Shown piece after piece: positions 1-10,580 of a stretch of 64,000 nucleotides of DNA. Below the pieces are notes generated by a model. It saw only the letters and a program-made list of their open reading frames with translations. It was not told the origin of the DNA and searched no databases. Source of the stretch: Morganella morganii. GTDB lineage: Bacteria; Pseudomonadota; Gammaproteobacteria; Enterobacterales; Enterobacteriaceae. The stretch is from NCBI RefSeq assembly GCF_003996855.1, contig NZ_NRQY01000001.1, positions 1,561,987-1,625,986 on the forward strand, given 5' to 3'. The position numbers and the translations under genes were made by a program. Position 1 is the stretch's first letter; each line of letters starts with the position of its first letter.

Positions 1-393
1 TGGAACCGCCTCACGGATAGCTTTGGTGCCCTGATAAATCAGCTCCGGGTCTTTCAGCAGGGTCGCCCCGCCGCCGCTGCCGTTCACTGTTTTGGACGGA
101 CAGCCGCAGTTGAGATCCACCCCGTGCGAGCCGAGTTCAGCCGCCCGTGCCGCATTTTCCGCCAGCCACTGCGGGAACTGCCCCAGCAGCTGAACCCGCA
201 CCGGCGTACCGGATTCGGTCAGGCCGCCATGCTCCAGCTCCGGACAAAGACGGAAAAACAGTTTCTCCGGCAGCAGCATATCCACCACACGGACAAACTC
301 GGTAATACAGAGATCATAATCATTCACCGCCGTCAGCAGATGGCGGACAAGGGGGTCTAAGACCCCCTGCATCGGTGCTAAAAGAACACGCAT
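1..393 (-). CDS. dusC: tRNA-dihydrouridine(16) synthase DusC, 3' part cut off by window edge
   Basis: Flavin-dependent enzyme that reduces uridine 16 in the D-loop of tRNAs. I translated the reverse strand: 131 codons are open from the ATG at 393 to the window edge. The product begins [20 protein letters not shown] and contains the Dus-family core [21 protein letters not shown], whose Cys is the usual catalytic residue. Homologues are about 310-320 residues, so more than half is outside the window. It starts 12 bases after the rhlE stop on the same strand, so the two may be cotranscribed. In E. coli dusC lies far from rhlE, so this neighbourhood is a rearrangement. Identification is by motif and N-terminal resemblance. 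Confidence 0.88.
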   Translation of the reverse strand, partial: MRVLLAPMQGVLDPLVRHLLTAVNDYDLCITEFVRVVDMLLPEKLFFRLCPELEHGGLTESGTPVRVQLLGQFPQWLAENAARAAELGSHGVDLNCGCPSKTVNGSGGGATLLKDPELIYQGTKAIREAVP

Positions 394-405
394 GAGCCGG
401 TACCG

Positions 406-1752
406 TTATTTCCCCCGGTTACCCCACGGGCTGCCGGAGTCGCTGTTACCGGAACGCGGCTTGTTCTGACGCGGACGTGACGGGCGTTTGTCGCCGCCAC
501 TGCTGTTACTGCGGCCTTCGGCGCTGCGCCCCTGTCCGCCCTGACGTCCGCCGCCGGAACGGCCATTACCGCCGCGACCCTGTTTTGCTTTTTGGATAGG
601 TTCGGCTTTGATGGACGGGTCCGGATCGTAGCCCGGTTCAGCAATCTGTTCGATTTGCTTTTTCAGCAGTTTTTCAATGTCGCGTAATAAATCATGCTCA
701 TCGACACAGACCAGTGATAATGCCAGACCGGTAGCATCCGCACGCCCAGTGCGGCCGATACGGTGGACATAATCTTCTGCCACATTAGGCAGTTCATAGT
801 TCACGACATACGGCAGCTGTTCGATATCCAGGCCGCGTGCCGCGATATCGGTCGCAACCAGCGCGCGGATCGCACCGCTTTTGAAATCCGCCAGTGCACG
901 GGTGCGTGCGCCCTGGGATTTATTACCGTGAATAGCCGCTGCTTTAATGCCGCTGCCGTTGAGGAATTCCGCCAGACGGTTAGCGCCGTGTTTGGTGCGG
1001 GTGAAAATCAGTACCTGCTCCCAGTTATCACGGCCAATCAGGTGTGCCAGCAGTTCGGCTTTGCGTTTTTTATCCACCAGATGCACAAGCTGCGTGATCT
1101 GCTGTGAAGCACTGTTGCGCGGAGAGACTTCCACCGTCACCGGATTATTCAGAATGGTATTCGCCAGTGATTTGATTCCGTTGGAGAATGTCGCGGAAAA
1201 CAGCAGATTCTGACGCTTCACCGGTAATTTTTTGATAACACGGCGGATATCATGGATAAAGCCCATATCCAGCATGCGGTCAGCTTCATCCAGCACCAGA
1301 ATTTCGACTTTGGATAAATCCACTGCATTCTGATGTTCCAGATCCAGCAGGCGCCCCGGTGTGGCAATCAGGATATCCACGCCGCTGCGCAGTTTCATCA
1401 TCTGCGGATTGATACTCACCCCGCCGAAGACAACCAGAGAGCGGGTACGCAGGTGACGGCTGTACTCACGGACGTTTTCGCCGATCTGTGCTGCTAGTTC
1501 GCGGGTCGGGGACAAGATCAGCGCGCGTACCGGACGCCCGCCGCCTTTGCGCGGATTATCCTGTAAATATTGCAGGATAGGTAAGGTAAAACCGGCGGTT
1601 TTTCCTGTACCGGTTTGTGCGCTGGCTAATAAGTCATGACCGGCAAGCACCTGAGGAATGGCCTGCATCTGAATCGGGGTCGGCTGTTCGTAGCCCATCT
1701 CTGCGACGGCCTTCTGAATTTCCGGGCATAATGGTAATGATGAAAAACTCAT
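406..1752 (-). CDS. rhlE: ATP-dependent RNA helicase RhlE (DEAD box)
   Basis: Cytoplasmic DEAD-box RNA helicase linked to ribosome maturation and RNA turnover. The 448-residue protein shows the motifs in order: Q motif near residue 24-29 (PTPIQ), Walker A AQTGTGKT at 45-52, PTREL near 82, DEAD at 155-158, SAT at 186-188 and HRIGRTGRA in the second RecA domain. The last ~60 residues form a Gly/Arg/Ser-rich basic tail typical of RhlE and probably binding RNA non-specifically. It is divergent from cecR across a 214-bp gap. In E. coli CecR controls rhlE and the ybhG operon, and the same arrangement here suggests the same control. Confidence 0.96.
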   Translation of the reverse strand: MSFSSLPLCPEIQKAVAEMGYEQPTPIQMQAIPQVLAGHDLLASAQTGTGKTAGFTLPILQYLQDNPRKGGGRPVRALILSPTRELAAQIGENVREYSRHLRTRSLVVFGGVSINPQMMKLRSGVDILIATPGRLLDLEHQNAVDLSKVEILVLDEADRMLDMGFIHDIRRVIKKLPVKRQNLLFSATFSNGIKSLANTILNNPVTVEVSPRNSASQQITQLVHLVDKKRKAELLAHLIGRDNWEQVLIFTRTKHGANRLAEFLNGSGIKAAAIHGNKSQGARTRALADFKSGAIRALVATDIAARGLDIEQLPYVVNYELPNVAEDYVHRIGRTGRADATGLALSLVCVDEHDLLRDIEKLLKKQIEQIAEPGYDPDPSIKAEPIQKAKQGRGGNGRSGGGRQGGQGRSAEGRSNSSGGDKRPSRPRQNKPRSGNSDSGSPWGNRGK

Positions 1753-1877
1753 GAATTGTTAAGACTCCGCCCCGGTCTGTTGTCTGCGGGGTCTGCTGAT
1801 AATTGAATGTCGAAAATTAATCCGTCACTCCGGAAGAAATATCGATAAAATACGTCTGCGATCAATCCGTTGCTTAC

Positions 1878-1925
1878 TGCTCATTTACAACAGATACTGA
1901 TGAGCATACAGTTAATCATATGATT
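1878..1925. promoter_or_regulatory. Inverted repeats in the rhlE/cecR divergent promoter region, candidate CecR operators
   Basis: Two dyads lie in the gap between rhlE and cecR. One has 7-bp arms TGCTCAT (1878-1884) and ATGAGCA (1900-1906) around 15 bases. The other is a perfect 12-bp palindrome AATCATATGATT at 1914-1925, about 40 bases before the cecR start. TetR-family dimers bind such dyads and usually regulate their own divergent promoters, so these are plausible CecR sites. I did not match them to a known CecR consensus. Confidence 0.45.
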
Positions 1926-1966
1926 GATCTCTCGTTTATGCCGACACACCTATAAGGATATACGCC

Positions 1967-2653
1967 ATGTCAGTCAATACGACTAATACGCCGCGAGGCG
2001 AACAAGCCAAACTCGCTTTACTGGAAGCCGCTATTGAGATTTTCGGACTGAACGGCCCAAATAGTGCCACTACTCGCCAGATTGCACAACGTGCGGATCA
2101 AAATATCGCAGCTATTGCTTATTATTTCGGCTCAAAAGACGGGTTGTATCTGGCCGTTGCACAGCATATCGCTGACATTATCCGTGATGAATTCCGTCCT
2201 GTCATTGAAGAAATTGATTTGTTTCTGGCAAATGGTACTGACGAACAGGATGAAACCCGCTGTTTACAACTGATTGAGCTGAGTTTTCTCGCCTATAATG
2301 AACTGGTGCTGAAGAAAAGTAATATTCATATCAGCCGGATTATGTCACGTGAGCAATTAATTCCGACCAAAGCCTACACGCTTATCCACGAACAGGCGCT
2401 GTCAGCCATTTTTACCCGTCAGGCCAGACTGATCGCCCGTTATACCGGGCTGCCGGACGGGCATATCAACACATTGATCCATACGCACGCCCTGATGGGT
2501 GAGATTTTGTCTTTCCGCCTGGCAAGGGAAAATCTGCTGCGCCAGACCGGCTGGGACAATATCGGCCCGAAAGAATATGACATGATCAACGATGTGCTGC
2601 GCGAACATATCCGCCTGCTGCTCAGCGGATTAAAACAGCATTACCGCAACTGA
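1967..2653 (+). CDS. cecR: TetR-family transcriptional regulator CecR (YbiH)
   Basis: DNA-binding repressor/regulator of the adjacent rhlE and ybhG operons. The 228-residue product has an N-terminal TetR helix-turn-helix (about residues 34-55, TTRQIAQRADQNIAAIAYYFGSKDGLY) and a C-terminal ligand domain with the ERLRQ-type CecR extension. Length and position, first in the order cecR-ybhG-ybhF-ybhS-ybhR and divergent from rhlE, match E. coli. The start is preceded by a good Shine-Dalgarno (AAGGA about 8 bases upstream). In E. coli the regulator affects sensitivity to cefoperazone and chloramphenicol. That phenotype is not proven here. Confidence 0.93.
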   Translation: MSVNTTNTPRGEQAKLALLEAAIEIFGLNGPNSATTRQIAQRADQNIAAIAYYFGSKDGLYLAVAQHIADIIRDEFRPVIEEIDLFLANGTDEQDETRCLQLIELSFLAYNELVLKKSNIHISRIMSREQLIPTKAYTLIHEQALSAIFTRQARLIARYTGLPDGHINTLIHTHALMGEILSFRLARENLLRQTGWDNIGPKEYDMINDVLREHIRLLLSGLKQHYRN

Positions 2654-2691
2654 TACACCACTGTCTCTGATAACTCACTGGAAACCAATTC

Positions 2692-3690
2692 ATGAAACCA
2701 ATGAAAAAAACCGGGATACTTATCATTATTCTGATTCTGCTGGCCGGTGCCGGCGGATGGTACTGGTGGGAGTCACGCCCGTCAGGGCCAGCCCTGCTGT
2801 ACGGTAATGTGGATATCCGGACAGTGAATCTTGGTTTTCGTGTCGGCGGCAAACTGCAATCCCTGAATGCGGATGAAGGGGCAGTTGTGCAGCCCGGCGG
2901 GTTACTCGGTACGCTGGATGATACACCGTACCGCCACGCCCTGCTGAAAGCGGAAGGGATACGGGACAGTGCACAGGCGGCACTACTGCTGATGGAAACC
3001 GGCTACCGTCCGGAAGAAATCGCGCAGGCAAAAGCGGATGTAGCCCGTAATACCGCAGCAGCGGAATTTGCCCGTCAGTTTTATCAGCGTCAGGCCGGGC
3101 TGATGAAAAGCCGGGCCATCTCCGCCAATGATCTGGAAAATGCCCGCAATCAGCGCAATCAGGCGGATGCGGCACTGAAAGCCTCACAGGACAAACTCAA
3201 TCAGCTGGAAAACGGTTACCGCAAAGAAGAGATTGCCGAAGCACGCGGGCAGCTGAAACAGGCCGAAGCCGCTGTGGAGCAGGCGAAGCTTGATCTGGCG
3301 GATACGCGGCTGACCGCACCGGCGGAAGGCACTATTCTGACCCGCGCCATCGAACCCGGTACCATTTTACCGGCAGGCAGCACCGTGTTCACCCTGACAC
3401 TGACCAATCCGGTATGGGTGCGGGCGTATGTCAGTGAAAGTGAGCTGGGACAGGCGCAGCCCGGCCGTAAAGTCCTGCTGGAAACCGACAGCCGCCCCGG
3501 CAAACCGTATCACGGGCATGTCGGATTTGTCTCTCCGACCGCTGAATTTACCCCAAAATCCGTTGAAACCCCGGCGCTGCGGACAGATCTCGTCTACCGC
3601 CTGCGCATTGTGGTGACCGATGCCGATCCGCTGCTGCGTCAGGGAATGCCGGTCACCATCCGCTTTGATAATCAAGAGCCGCAGCCGTAA
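2692..3690 (+). CDS. ybhG: HlyD-family membrane fusion protein YbhG
   Basis: Periplasmic adaptor linking the YbhFSR ABC exporter in the inner membrane to an outer-membrane channel. The 332-residue protein has an N-terminal signal anchor (about residues 5-23, [18 protein letters not shown]), a split biotinyl-lipoyl domain ([20 protein letters not shown] and the later [16 protein letters not shown]), a long alpha-helical hairpin rich in Ala/Gln/Glu between them, and a beta-barrel region. A second ATG three codons in is an alternative start. The stop overlaps the Shine-Dalgarno of ybhF. YbhG was formerly thought to be associated with drug export. The natural substrate is unknown. Confidence 0.94.
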   Translation: MKPMKKTGILIIILILLAGAGGWYWWESRPSGPALLYGNVDIRTVNLGFRVGGKLQSLNADEGAVVQPGGLLGTLDDTPYRHALLKAEGIRDSAQAALLLMETGYRPEEIAQAKADVARNTAAAEFARQFYQRQAGLMKSRAISANDLENARNQRNQADAALKASQDKLNQLENGYRKEEIAEARGQLKQAEAAVEQAKLDLADTRLTAPAEGTILTRAIEPGTILPAGSTVFTLTLTNPVWVRAYVSESELGQAQPGRKVLLETDSRPGKPYHGHVGFVSPTAEFTPKSVETPALRTDLVYRLRIVVTDADPLLRQGMPVTIRFDNQEPQP

Positions 3691-3699
3691 GGAGTGGCG

Positions 3700-5445
3700 A
3701 TGTCAGACATCACTATCTCCCTCAGTGCCGTCGAAAAGCGCTTTCCCGGCCTTGATAATCCGGCCGTTGACCGGCTGACCACCACCATTCAGGGCGGCGG
3801 TGTGACCGGACTTGCCGGTCCGGACGGTGCCGGGAAAACCACGCTGATCCGCATGCTGGCCGGATTACTGAAACCGGACAGCGGGGAGATCCGCGTGGCC
3901 GGGTTTGATCCGATTGAAGACAGTGTCGCTTTGCGCGCACAGCTCGGTTATATGCCGCAGAAATTCGGGCTGTATGAAGATCTGTCGGTGATGGAAAACC
4001 TTCGTTTATATGCCGAACTGCGCGGCCTGCCGCACCATGAACAACAGGCGGTTTTTGACCGCCTGCTGACGTTTACCGATCTGACCCGCTTTACCGGCCG
4101 TATGGCGGGCAAACTCTCCGGCGGTATGAAACAGAAGCTGGGCCTGGCCTGCACATTGCTCGGGCAGCCGCAGGTGCTGTTGCTCGATGAGCCGGGTGTG
4201 GGGGTCGATCCTATCGCCCGCCGCGAGTTGTGGCGGATGGTGCACTCTCTCGCCGATGAGGGCATGCTGATCCTCTGGAGTACCTCTTATCTGGATGAAG
4301 CAGAACAGTGCCGTGATGTACTGCTGCTCAATCAGGGAAAAGTCATTTATGAGGGCAAACCGGCACAACTGACAGAAACGATGGAAGGCCGCTCTTTCCT
4401 GCTCTCCGCCGCGCCCAGCGAACGCCGCCGGATCTTACAGGATGCATTGATTCAGCCACAGGTATCGGATGGTGTTATTCAGGGGCGTTATGTCCGGCTG
4501 ATTGTGAAGCCACAGTCGGATACCCGCGCCCTGCTCAGTGCACTGAATGCCCCGGATGCGGAACTGCTGCCCGCCAAACCGCGTTTTGAGGATGCGTTTA
4601 TTGATCTGCTCGGCGGCGGCCCGTCACACCGCTCACAGCTGGCACAGATCATGCCGCAGATCCCGGCAGCACCGGATGAAACCGTGATTGAAGCCGTCAG
4701 CCTGACAAAAAAATTCGGTGATTTTGCCGCGACCGATCATGTGGATTTTCAGGTCAAACGCGGGGAGATTTTCGGCCTGCTCGGCCCGAACGGCGCGGGC
4801 AAGTCCACCACCTTTAAGATGATGTGCGGCCTGATGATCCCGGGCAGCGGCCGTGCCCTGGTGCTGGGGATGGATCTGAAAACCAGCTCAGCCAAAGCCC
4901 GCAGCCGCCTGGGTTATATGGCACAGAAATTTTCCCTCTACGGTAATCTGACGGTCGCCCAGAACCTGACATTTTTCTCCGGCGTTTACGGGCTGCGCGG
5001 CAAAGCACAGCAGCAAAAAATCGATGATATGGTGAATGCCTTTAATTTCACGCCGATCCTGCGCCAGACCACCGAAGATTTGCCGCTCGGCTTCAAACAG
5101 CGGCTGGCGCTGGCCTGCGCCCTGATGCACGAGCCGGATATCCTTTTTCTCGACGAACCGACTTCCGGGGTTGATCCGCTGACCCGCCGCGAGTTCTGGC
5201 TGCATATTAACGGCATGGTGGATAAAGGCGTGACCGTGATGGTGACCACTCACTTTATGGATGAGGCGGAATATTGTGACCGTATCGGGCTGGTCTATCA
5301 CGGCAAAATCATTGCCGCCGGCACTCCGGATGAGCTGAAAGCCTCTGTCGCGGATGACGCCCATCCTGATCCGTCAATGGAAGATGCGTTTATCGGGCTG
5401 GTTGAAGAATATGACAAAAAAAGCGCACAGGAGGCCGCATCATGA
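3700..5445 (+). CDS. ybhF: ABC exporter ATP-binding protein YbhF (two fused ATPase domains)
   Basis: Cytoplasmic ATPase that drives the YbhFSR exporter. The 581-residue protein contains two tandem ABC domains. The first has GPDGAGKTT (40-48), signature LSGGMKQ and [12 protein letters not shown]. The second has GPNGAGKST, a degenerate signature LPLGFKQ and [11 protein letters not shown], as expected for this family. I chose ATG 3700 because AAGGAG (3689-3694) sits five bases before it. A GTG at 3694 is in frame but lies inside the Shine-Dalgarno. The end overlaps ybhS by ATGA, implying translational coupling. Confidence 0.95.
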   Translation: MSDITISLSAVEKRFPGLDNPAVDRLTTTIQGGGVTGLAGPDGAGKTTLIRMLAGLLKPDSGEIRVAGFDPIEDSVALRAQLGYMPQKFGLYEDLSVMENLRLYAELRGLPHHEQQAVFDRLLTFTDLTRFTGRMAGKLSGGMKQKLGLACTLLGQPQVLLLDEPGVGVDPIARRELWRMVHSLADEGMLILWSTSYLDEAEQCRDVLLLNQGKVIYEGKPAQLTETMEGRSFLLSAAPSERRRILQDALIQPQVSDGVIQGRYVRLIVKPQSDTRALLSALNAPDAELLPAKPRFEDAFIDLLGGGPSHRSQLAQIMPQIPAAPDETVIEAVSLTKKFGDFAATDHVDFQVKRGEIFGLLGPNGAGKSTTFKMMCGLMIPGSGRALVLGMDLKTSSAKARSRLGYMAQKFSLYGNLTVAQNLTFFSGVYGLRGKAQQQKIDDMVNAFNFTPILRQTTEDLPLGFKQRLALACALMHEPDILFLDEPTSGVDPLTRREFWLHINGMVDKGVTVMVTTHFMDEAEYCDRIGLVYHGKIIAAGTPDELKASVADDAHPDPSMEDAFIGLVEEYDKKSAQEAAS

Positions 5446-6578
5446 GCATACCTTCCGGTTTTTCATGGCGCCGTCTGCGGGCGCTGTGCATCAAAGAGAG
5501 CAAACAGATTGTCCGCGACCCGTCGAGTGCCCTGATCGCGATTGTGATCCCGCTGATTCTGTTATTTATTTTCGGTTACGGTATCAACCTGGATTCATCA
5601 AAACTGCGCCTCGGGATTCTGGTGAATCAGCAGAGTGAGCCGGCGCGGGAGCTGATCAGCGCGTTTACCGGTTCTCCGTTTATTGATGCCACCCTCAGCG
5701 ATAACCGCCATGAATTAATCGATAAGCTTCAGGCCGGACATATCCGCGGCATTGTGGTGATCCCGGCCGATTTTGACAAACGTCTGGCCCGTCAGGGTGA
5801 TATCGCACAGATTCAGGTGATTACTGACGGCAGTGAACCCAATACCGCCAATTTTGTGCAGGGTTATGCTAATGGTATCTGGCAGATTTGGCAGCAGCAG
5901 CGGGCACAGGATCGGGGGATAAGCAGTGAGCCGCCGATTGATGTCCGGCTGCGCTACTGGTTTAACCCGGCGGCCATCAGCCAGCATTTTATTATCCCGG
6001 GCGCTATCAGCATCATTATTACCGTAGTCGGCGCGATCCTGACCTCACTGGTGGTGGCGCGGGAATGGGAGCGCTGCACCATGGAAGCGCTGCTTTCCAC
6101 ACAGGTGACCAAAACGGAACTGCTGCTCTCCAAGCTGCTGCCGTATCAGGTGCTCGGCAGTTTTGTGATGGTGCTGTGTATGGTGGTGACGGTGTATGTG
6201 CTGGATGTGCCGTATCACGGCTCACTGTGGCTGCTGGCACTGGTGACTTCCCTTTATCTTGCCACTGCACTTGGCATGGGGCTGCTGATTTCCACAGTAA
6301 CCCGTAATCAGTTCAATGCCGCGATGATCTCACTGAACGCCGCATTTCTGCCCGCAATTATGCTGTCCGGTTTTGTGTTTGAAATCGACAGTATGCCGGT
6401 GGCAATACAGGTGGTGACCTATGTGATCCCGGCGCGCTACTTTGTGGAAAGCCTGCAAACACTGTTCCTGGCGGGTAATATTATGCCGGTAATTATCAGC
6501 AATCTGGTGCTGCTGATCCTGTCGGCGATTGTGTTTATCGGCCTGACCGCCCTGAAAACCCGCCGCCGGCTTGATTAA
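5442..6578 (+). CDS. ybhS: ABC exporter inner-membrane subunit YbhS
   Basis: ABC-2 type permease, one of the two membrane partners of YbhF. The 378-residue protein begins with a cytoplasmic stretch, a first membrane segment (about residues 31-49, [16 protein letters not shown]), a large periplasmic domain, then five C-terminal hydrophobic segments. The family motif [29 protein letters not shown] is present. The start ATG overlaps the ybhF stop (ATGA) and follows AGGAGG, so the start is secure. Together with YbhR it likely forms a heterodimeric transport path. Confidence 0.95.
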   Translation: MSIPSGFSWRRLRALCIKESKQIVRDPSSALIAIVIPLILLFIFGYGINLDSSKLRLGILVNQQSEPARELISAFTGSPFIDATLSDNRHELIDKLQAGHIRGIVVIPADFDKRLARQGDIAQIQVITDGSEPNTANFVQGYANGIWQIWQQQRAQDRGISSEPPIDVRLRYWFNPAAISQHFIIPGAISIIITVVGAILTSLVVAREWERCTMEALLSTQVTKTELLLSKLLPYQVLGSFVMVLCMVVTVYVLDVPYHGSLWLLALVTSLYLATALGMGLLISTVTRNQFNAAMISLNAAFLPAIMLSGFVFEIDSMPVAIQVVTYVIPARYFVESLQTLFLAGNIMPVIISNLVLLILSAIVFIGLTALKTRRRLD

Positions 6579-6588
6579 GGAGATTGCC

Positions 6589-7686
6589 ATGTTACACCGG
6601 ATATTCACCTTAATTATCAAAGAACTGCAACTACTCTTACGCGAGAGGCAAACCCGTACGATTCTGATCGTCCCGGTGATTTTTCAGATGATTTTGTTCC
6701 CTCTGGCGGCAACACTGGAAGTCACCAACGCGACTATCGCCATTTATGATGAGGACAAAGGCCCCGCGTCTATTGAACTGACCCAGCAGTTTGCCAAAGC
6801 CAGTGCGTTTTCCGATGTGCTGCTGATACAGAACCGGCAGGACGTGCAGGACGTGATTGATAACCGTAAGGCTCTGCTGCTGGTGCATTTCCCGCAGAAT
6901 TTCAGTGCACAGCTTGCCGGGCAAAAACCGGCACAGCTGCAAATTCTGCTCGACGGGCGGAATTCCAACAGTGCACAGATTGCCGCCAATTATGTTCAGC
7001 AGATCACCGCGCATTATCAGCAGGAGCTGATGCCGCAGGCGGTCACCAGTGAGCTGGTGGTGCGCAACTGGTATAACCCGAATCTGGATTACAAATGGTT
7101 TATCGTGCCGTCCCTGGTGGCGCTAATCACCACCATCGGCGTGATGATTGTGACCTCACTGTCGGTTGCCCGTGAACGGGAACAGGGCACATTGGATCAG
7201 CTGCTGGTTTCCCCGCTGACCACCGGTGAAATCTTTGTCGGCAAGGCCGTACCCGCGCTGATTGTGGCCACGGTACAGGCCAGTATTGTGCTGGTGATCG
7301 GCATTTTCGCTTACCACATTCCCTTCTCCGGCTCACTGCTCCTGTTTTATTTCACCATGATGGTGTACGGTTTGTCGCTGGTCGGGTTCGGTCTGTTAAT
7401 CTCCGCACTTTCCGCCACTCAGCAGCAGGCTTTTATCGGCGTGTTTGTCTTTATGATGCCCGCCGTGCTGCTGTCCGGTTATATTGCCCCGGTGGAGAAT
7501 ATGCCGGTCTGGCTGCAACATATCACCTGGATCAATCCTATCCGCCATTTCAATGAAATTACCAAACAAATTTACCTCAAAGATGCGGATTTCAGTGTTA
7601 TCCGCCAAAGCCTCTGGCCGTTGCTGGTGATCGCGGTCACCACCGGGTCGGCTGCCTATGCATTGTTCCGGCGTAAGATTGCGTGA
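6589..7686 (+). CDS. ybhR: ABC exporter inner-membrane subunit YbhR
   Basis: Second ABC-2 permease of the YbhFSR exporter, paralogous to YbhS. I chose the ATG at 6589 (365 residues, [17 protein letters not shown]) because AAGGAG lies 5-7 bases before it and the product then lines up with the E. coli protein. An upstream in-frame TTG at 6571 overlaps ybhS and would put the Shine-Dalgarno inside the gene. It has an N-terminal membrane segment, the periplasmic domain with [15 protein letters not shown], the [17 protein letters not shown] motif and five C-terminal membrane segments. It is the last gene of the cecR-ybhGFSR unit. No clear terminator was seen in the AT-rich 234 bases that follow. 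Confidence 0.95.
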   Translation: MLHRIFTLIIKELQLLLRERQTRTILIVPVIFQMILFPLAATLEVTNATIAIYDEDKGPASIELTQQFAKASAFSDVLLIQNRQDVQDVIDNRKALLLVHFPQNFSAQLAGQKPAQLQILLDGRNSNSAQIAANYVQQITAHYQQELMPQAVTSELVVRNWYNPNLDYKWFIVPSLVALITTIGVMIVTSLSVAREREQGTLDQLLVSPLTTGEIFVGKAVPALIVATVQASIVLVIGIFAYHIPFSGSLLLFYFTMMVYGLSLVGFGLLISALSATQQQAFIGVFVFMMPAVLLSGYIAPVENMPVWLQHITWINPIRHFNEITKQIYLKDADFSVIRQSLWPLLVIAVTTGSAAYALFRRKIA

Positions 7687-7920
7687 ATCATAAAAATTGA
7701 AATTAATATAATTGATTATTTTGACATTTTTATAAAAGATGACAATATTAGCTCCACACGACAACACCATCATAAAAAACAAAAGCCATCCTTTTAAAAT
7801 TAATATTTAAAATATTTTAACTTATATTAATGATAAGTACATGGAATTTAAACTCACTCAATAAAACATCAATGAAAAATAATTCAAATTTATATTATTA
7901 CATTAATAATGGGGTGAGCA

Positions 7921-8649
7921 ATGAATAAAAAATCAATACTCCTGATATTATTACCTGGTTTCAGCCTCTGCGCTTACTCAGGAAATCAGTGGAATAACAA
8001 TATTACTGTATACGAATACAACCCAATCGAACTAAGCTATGACCCGGACTTACCAGAGCATGCTCCTTATCCAAAAAATAAAAATGAGTTAACCTCACTG
8101 ATTAATAAATCAAAAAATGGAAATTTAACAAGTCGTTATACGTTATTCTCTTTTTATTATAATAACTGCTACCACTTACAGCAATTAAGTAATGGCAAGA
8201 GCACTTCAGAATATTGTAATACTGCCGTTAACCATCTGGAAATTTTACTTTCCTCAGATCCTGAAAATGCACTTACATTATTCCACTATGGTTTTATCTT
8301 ATTGCATGGTTACGGAAAAGAAAAAAATGAAAAGAACGCTATTGTTTACTATGAGAAAGCATGCCACGCTGGCAAAAATCGATTAATTGCCGCCTGTGAC
8401 TTTACTTTTTCCACATTCTTAAATGGTGAGGGAAACATAGAAAAAGACATCAATAAAGCAAGAGAACATGTCATCGCTGTCGCTGGTTATGGAAATAAAA
8501 AATATCAAAAATATATGAATAACTGGGATTACATTCTATTCAGAATGAATACAGAAAAAGAAGTAAATAACTGTATAGAATCCGAGGAAAATCCATCTGT
8601 GTGCATAAAATCAGGAAATAATAAGATGAAGAACTATAAAATAAAATAA
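7921..8649 (+). CDS. Secreted Sel1-like repeat protein of unknown function
   Basis: Not a gene I can name. The 242-residue product starts with a signal peptide (MNKKSILLILLPGFSLCAYS) after a strong Shine-Dalgarno (GGGGTGAG). It then carries at least two Sel1/TPR-like helical repeats, for example ALTLFHYGFILLHGYGKEKNEKNA and the next unit through DINKAREHVIAVAGYG. Six cysteines in the mature part suggest disulfides, so periplasmic residence is likely. The base composition is much more AT-rich than the flanks, as is the 234-bp upstream gap. Codons favour AAA, AAT and ATA. This points to horizontal acquisition between the conserved ybh genes and ybhL. Sel1 proteins often scaffold interactions with envelope proteins or hosts. 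Confidence 0.7.
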   Translation: MNKKSILLILLPGFSLCAYSGNQWNNNITVYEYNPIELSYDPDLPEHAPYPKNKNELTSLINKSKNGNLTSRYTLFSFYYNNCYHLQQLSNGKSTSEYCNTAVNHLEILLSSDPENALTLFHYGFILLHGYGKEKNEKNAIVYYEKACHAGKNRLIAACDFTFSTFLNGEGNIEKDINKAREHVIAVAGYGNKKYQKYMNNWDYILFRMNTEKEVNNCIESEENPSVCIKSGNNKMKNYKIK

Positions 8650-8735
8650 AAACAATAAAAAATAACTATCACTGTATAGGCAGCCTGACTTTGCTATTGT
8701 ATTCCTTATTATAATCTTACAGGAAAGCTATTTCT

Positions 8736-9611
8736 TTGAATATTGATACACACCTTGCCACAGCGCTGATAGAGGAGCAATTCCCGCAGTGGGCACATCT
8801 GCCGGTGACACCGGTCGCGACCAGCGGCTGGGATAACCGGACATTTCATCTGGGTGAAGAGATGTTGATCCGCCTGCCATCCTCACCGGATTATGCAGGT
8901 CAGGTACTGAAAGAACAGCTGTGGTTGCCGCGTCTGGCAACAGGACTGAAGATTCAGATCCCCGCCCCCCTCGGTACGGGTAAACCATCAGAGCGATTTC
9001 CGCTGCCGTGGTCTGTGTACCGCTGGATACCGGGAGAAACGGCTGCGGCACACCCACCGGCAGATAAAGCCGTGTTTGCCCGTAACCTCGCAGATTTTCT
9101 GACAGAGTTTCAGAGTATGGATGCCACCGGCGGCCCGGCAGCCGGTGCGCAGAATTTTCACCGTGGCGGTAATTTAGCAGTTTATGACAGTGAAACCCGT
9201 CAGGCGCTGGCAAACCTGAAAGAGAGAACCTGTGTTCCGCTGTTCCTGCGGGTATGGGAAAACGCCCTGCGATCCCCGCGGACGGCAGAGCCTGTCTGGG
9301 TTCACGGTGATATCAGTGCGGGTAATCTGCTCACTGCTGACGGCCGTCTGAGCGCCGTGATTGACTTCGGACAACTCGGTACCGGTGACCCGGCCAGTGA
9401 TCTGGTAATAGCCTGGACCTTCTTTGACAGGGAAAGCCGTGACATCTTCTTTAAACGGCTGCAATGTGACGCCGGAACCCGCGCAAGAGCAATGGCCTGG
9501 GCGCTGTGGAAAGCGCTGATTGTCAGTGCAGCCCCGCAGAATACCAATGTGACGGAGGCCGGACAGGCAGCCCGGACACTGGAACAGATTATTGCGGATG
9601 CCGGGCAGTAA
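8736..9611 (+). CDS. Aminoglycoside phosphotransferase-family kinase
   Basis: APH/choline-kinase fold protein of 291 residues. The catalytic loop WVHGDISAGNLL (HxDxxxxN) and the metal-binding VIDFGQLGTGDPASDL, the APH equivalent of DFG, are intact, so phosphotransfer is plausible. The substrate could be an aminoglycoside, a macrolide or a small metabolite and cannot be told from sequence. The start appears to be TTG at 8736, preceded by AGGAAA. The first in-frame ATG lies about 40 codons downstream and would remove the N-terminal lobe. It stands alone, is followed by a bidirectional terminator and has ordinary composition for this genome, unlike the upstream Sel1 gene. Confidence 0.78.
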   Translation: MNIDTHLATALIEEQFPQWAHLPVTPVATSGWDNRTFHLGEEMLIRLPSSPDYAGQVLKEQLWLPRLATGLKIQIPAPLGTGKPSERFPLPWSVYRWIPGETAAAHPPADKAVFARNLADFLTEFQSMDATGGPAAGAQNFHRGGNLAVYDSETRQALANLKERTCVPLFLRVWENALRSPRTAEPVWVHGDISAGNLLTADGRLSAVIDFGQLGTGDPASDLVIAWTFFDRESRDIFFKRLQCDAGTRARAMAWALWKALIVSAAPQNTNVTEAGQAARTLEQIIADAGQ

Positions 9612-9618
9612 AAGCAAA

Positions 9619-9642
9619 AAAGGCCGGTTTTCACCGGCCTTT
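9619..9642. terminator. Bidirectional Rho-independent terminator
   Basis: Stem AAAGGCCGG / CCGGCCTTT with a 6-base loop lies between the convergent kinase gene and ybhL. It is followed by T-rich sequence on the + strand and has an A-run on the other side, so it can serve both genes. Confidence 0.85.
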
Positions 9643-9669
9643 CATTTTTATATGTTGCTCTGTCTGTGA

Positions 9670-10380
9670 TTAGCGGCGGTCGCCCAGCAGGCGCAGCAGC
9701 ATCAGGAACAGGTTGATGAAGTCCAGATACAGAGACAGCGCACCCACGATCGCATAGCGGCGCATGGTGTCTTTATCATTACTGTCAATCTGCTCACCCA
9801 GGTTACGCAGTTTCTGAGTGTCATACGCGGTCAGACCGGCAAACACAATCACACCGATATAGGTGATGATCAGGGTCATACCTTCGCTTTTCAGCCAGAT
9901 ATTGACCAGCGACGCGATGATAATACCAATCAGCCCCATAAACAGGAAGTTACCCATCCCGGACAGGTTGCGCTTGGTGGTATAGCCGTAAATACTCAGC
10001 GCACCGAACATCCCTGCCGTGATAAAGAAGGTGCTGACGATAGATGCATCAGTATAAACGATAAAAATACTGGAGAGTGTCAGCCCTGTCAGTGCGGAAT
10101 AAAGCATAAACAGCCCGGTCGCCACGGACGCACTCAGGCGCTCAACCATGCCGGAGATAACCCAGACCAGTGCCAGCTGAGCAATAATCAGCCCGAAGAA
10201 GGTGATTTTGCTGGAGAAAACAAAGCTCATAATCGCCATGGAGTTCGACGAATACCAGGCGACAAAGGCAGTTAGCAGCAGTCCGCATGCCATCCAGCCA
10301 TAAACCTGGGCCATATAAGCCTGAATACCGGAGCCCGCCTGTGAAACTATCGAGCCGTTAGAACGAGGAAATCGGTCCAT
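9670..10380 (-). CDS. ybhL: Bax inhibitor-1 family inner-membrane protein YbhL
   Basis: Seven-helix integral inner-membrane protein of the BI-1/TMBIM family, members of which have been tied to ion leak and stress. The E. coli function is unsettled. The chosen start gives 236 residues, MDRFPRSNGSIVSQAG, matching the E. coli protein. An in-frame extension up to 10434 is possible but lacks similarity. Family signatures SALTGLTLSSIFIVYT and ITYIGVIVFAGLTAYDTQKL are visible, and the C terminus LYLDFINLFLMLLRLLGDRR is typical. It is adjacent to moa genes as in E. coli. Confidence 0.95.
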   Translation of the reverse strand: MDRFPRSNGSIVSQAGSGIQAYMAQVYGWMACGLLLTAFVAWYSSNSMAIMSFVFSSKITFFGLIIAQLALVWVISGMVERLSASVATGLFMLYSALTGLTLSSIFIVYTDASIVSTFFITAGMFGALSIYGYTTKRNLSGMGNFLFMGLIGIIIASLVNIWLKSEGMTLIITYIGVIVFAGLTAYDTQKLRNLGEQIDSNDKDTMRRYAIVGALSLYLDFINLFLMLLRLLGDRR

Positions 10381-10580
10381 GATGGATAACCCTTTCATCT
10401 GTATCAAATTGTTTATCGGATGATAAACGTCCAAGGCCTATAGATTATCACATAAAAGGGGTGTTGCCAGCAGGCAAACTGTCAGGAATTATCCCCTTTT
10501 CTTTACAAACAGGAAATATTTTTAACCTGATATGCGGGCGCCGGAAAAAATCCGGCGATCAGGCGGGGATTGGCGGTAAA

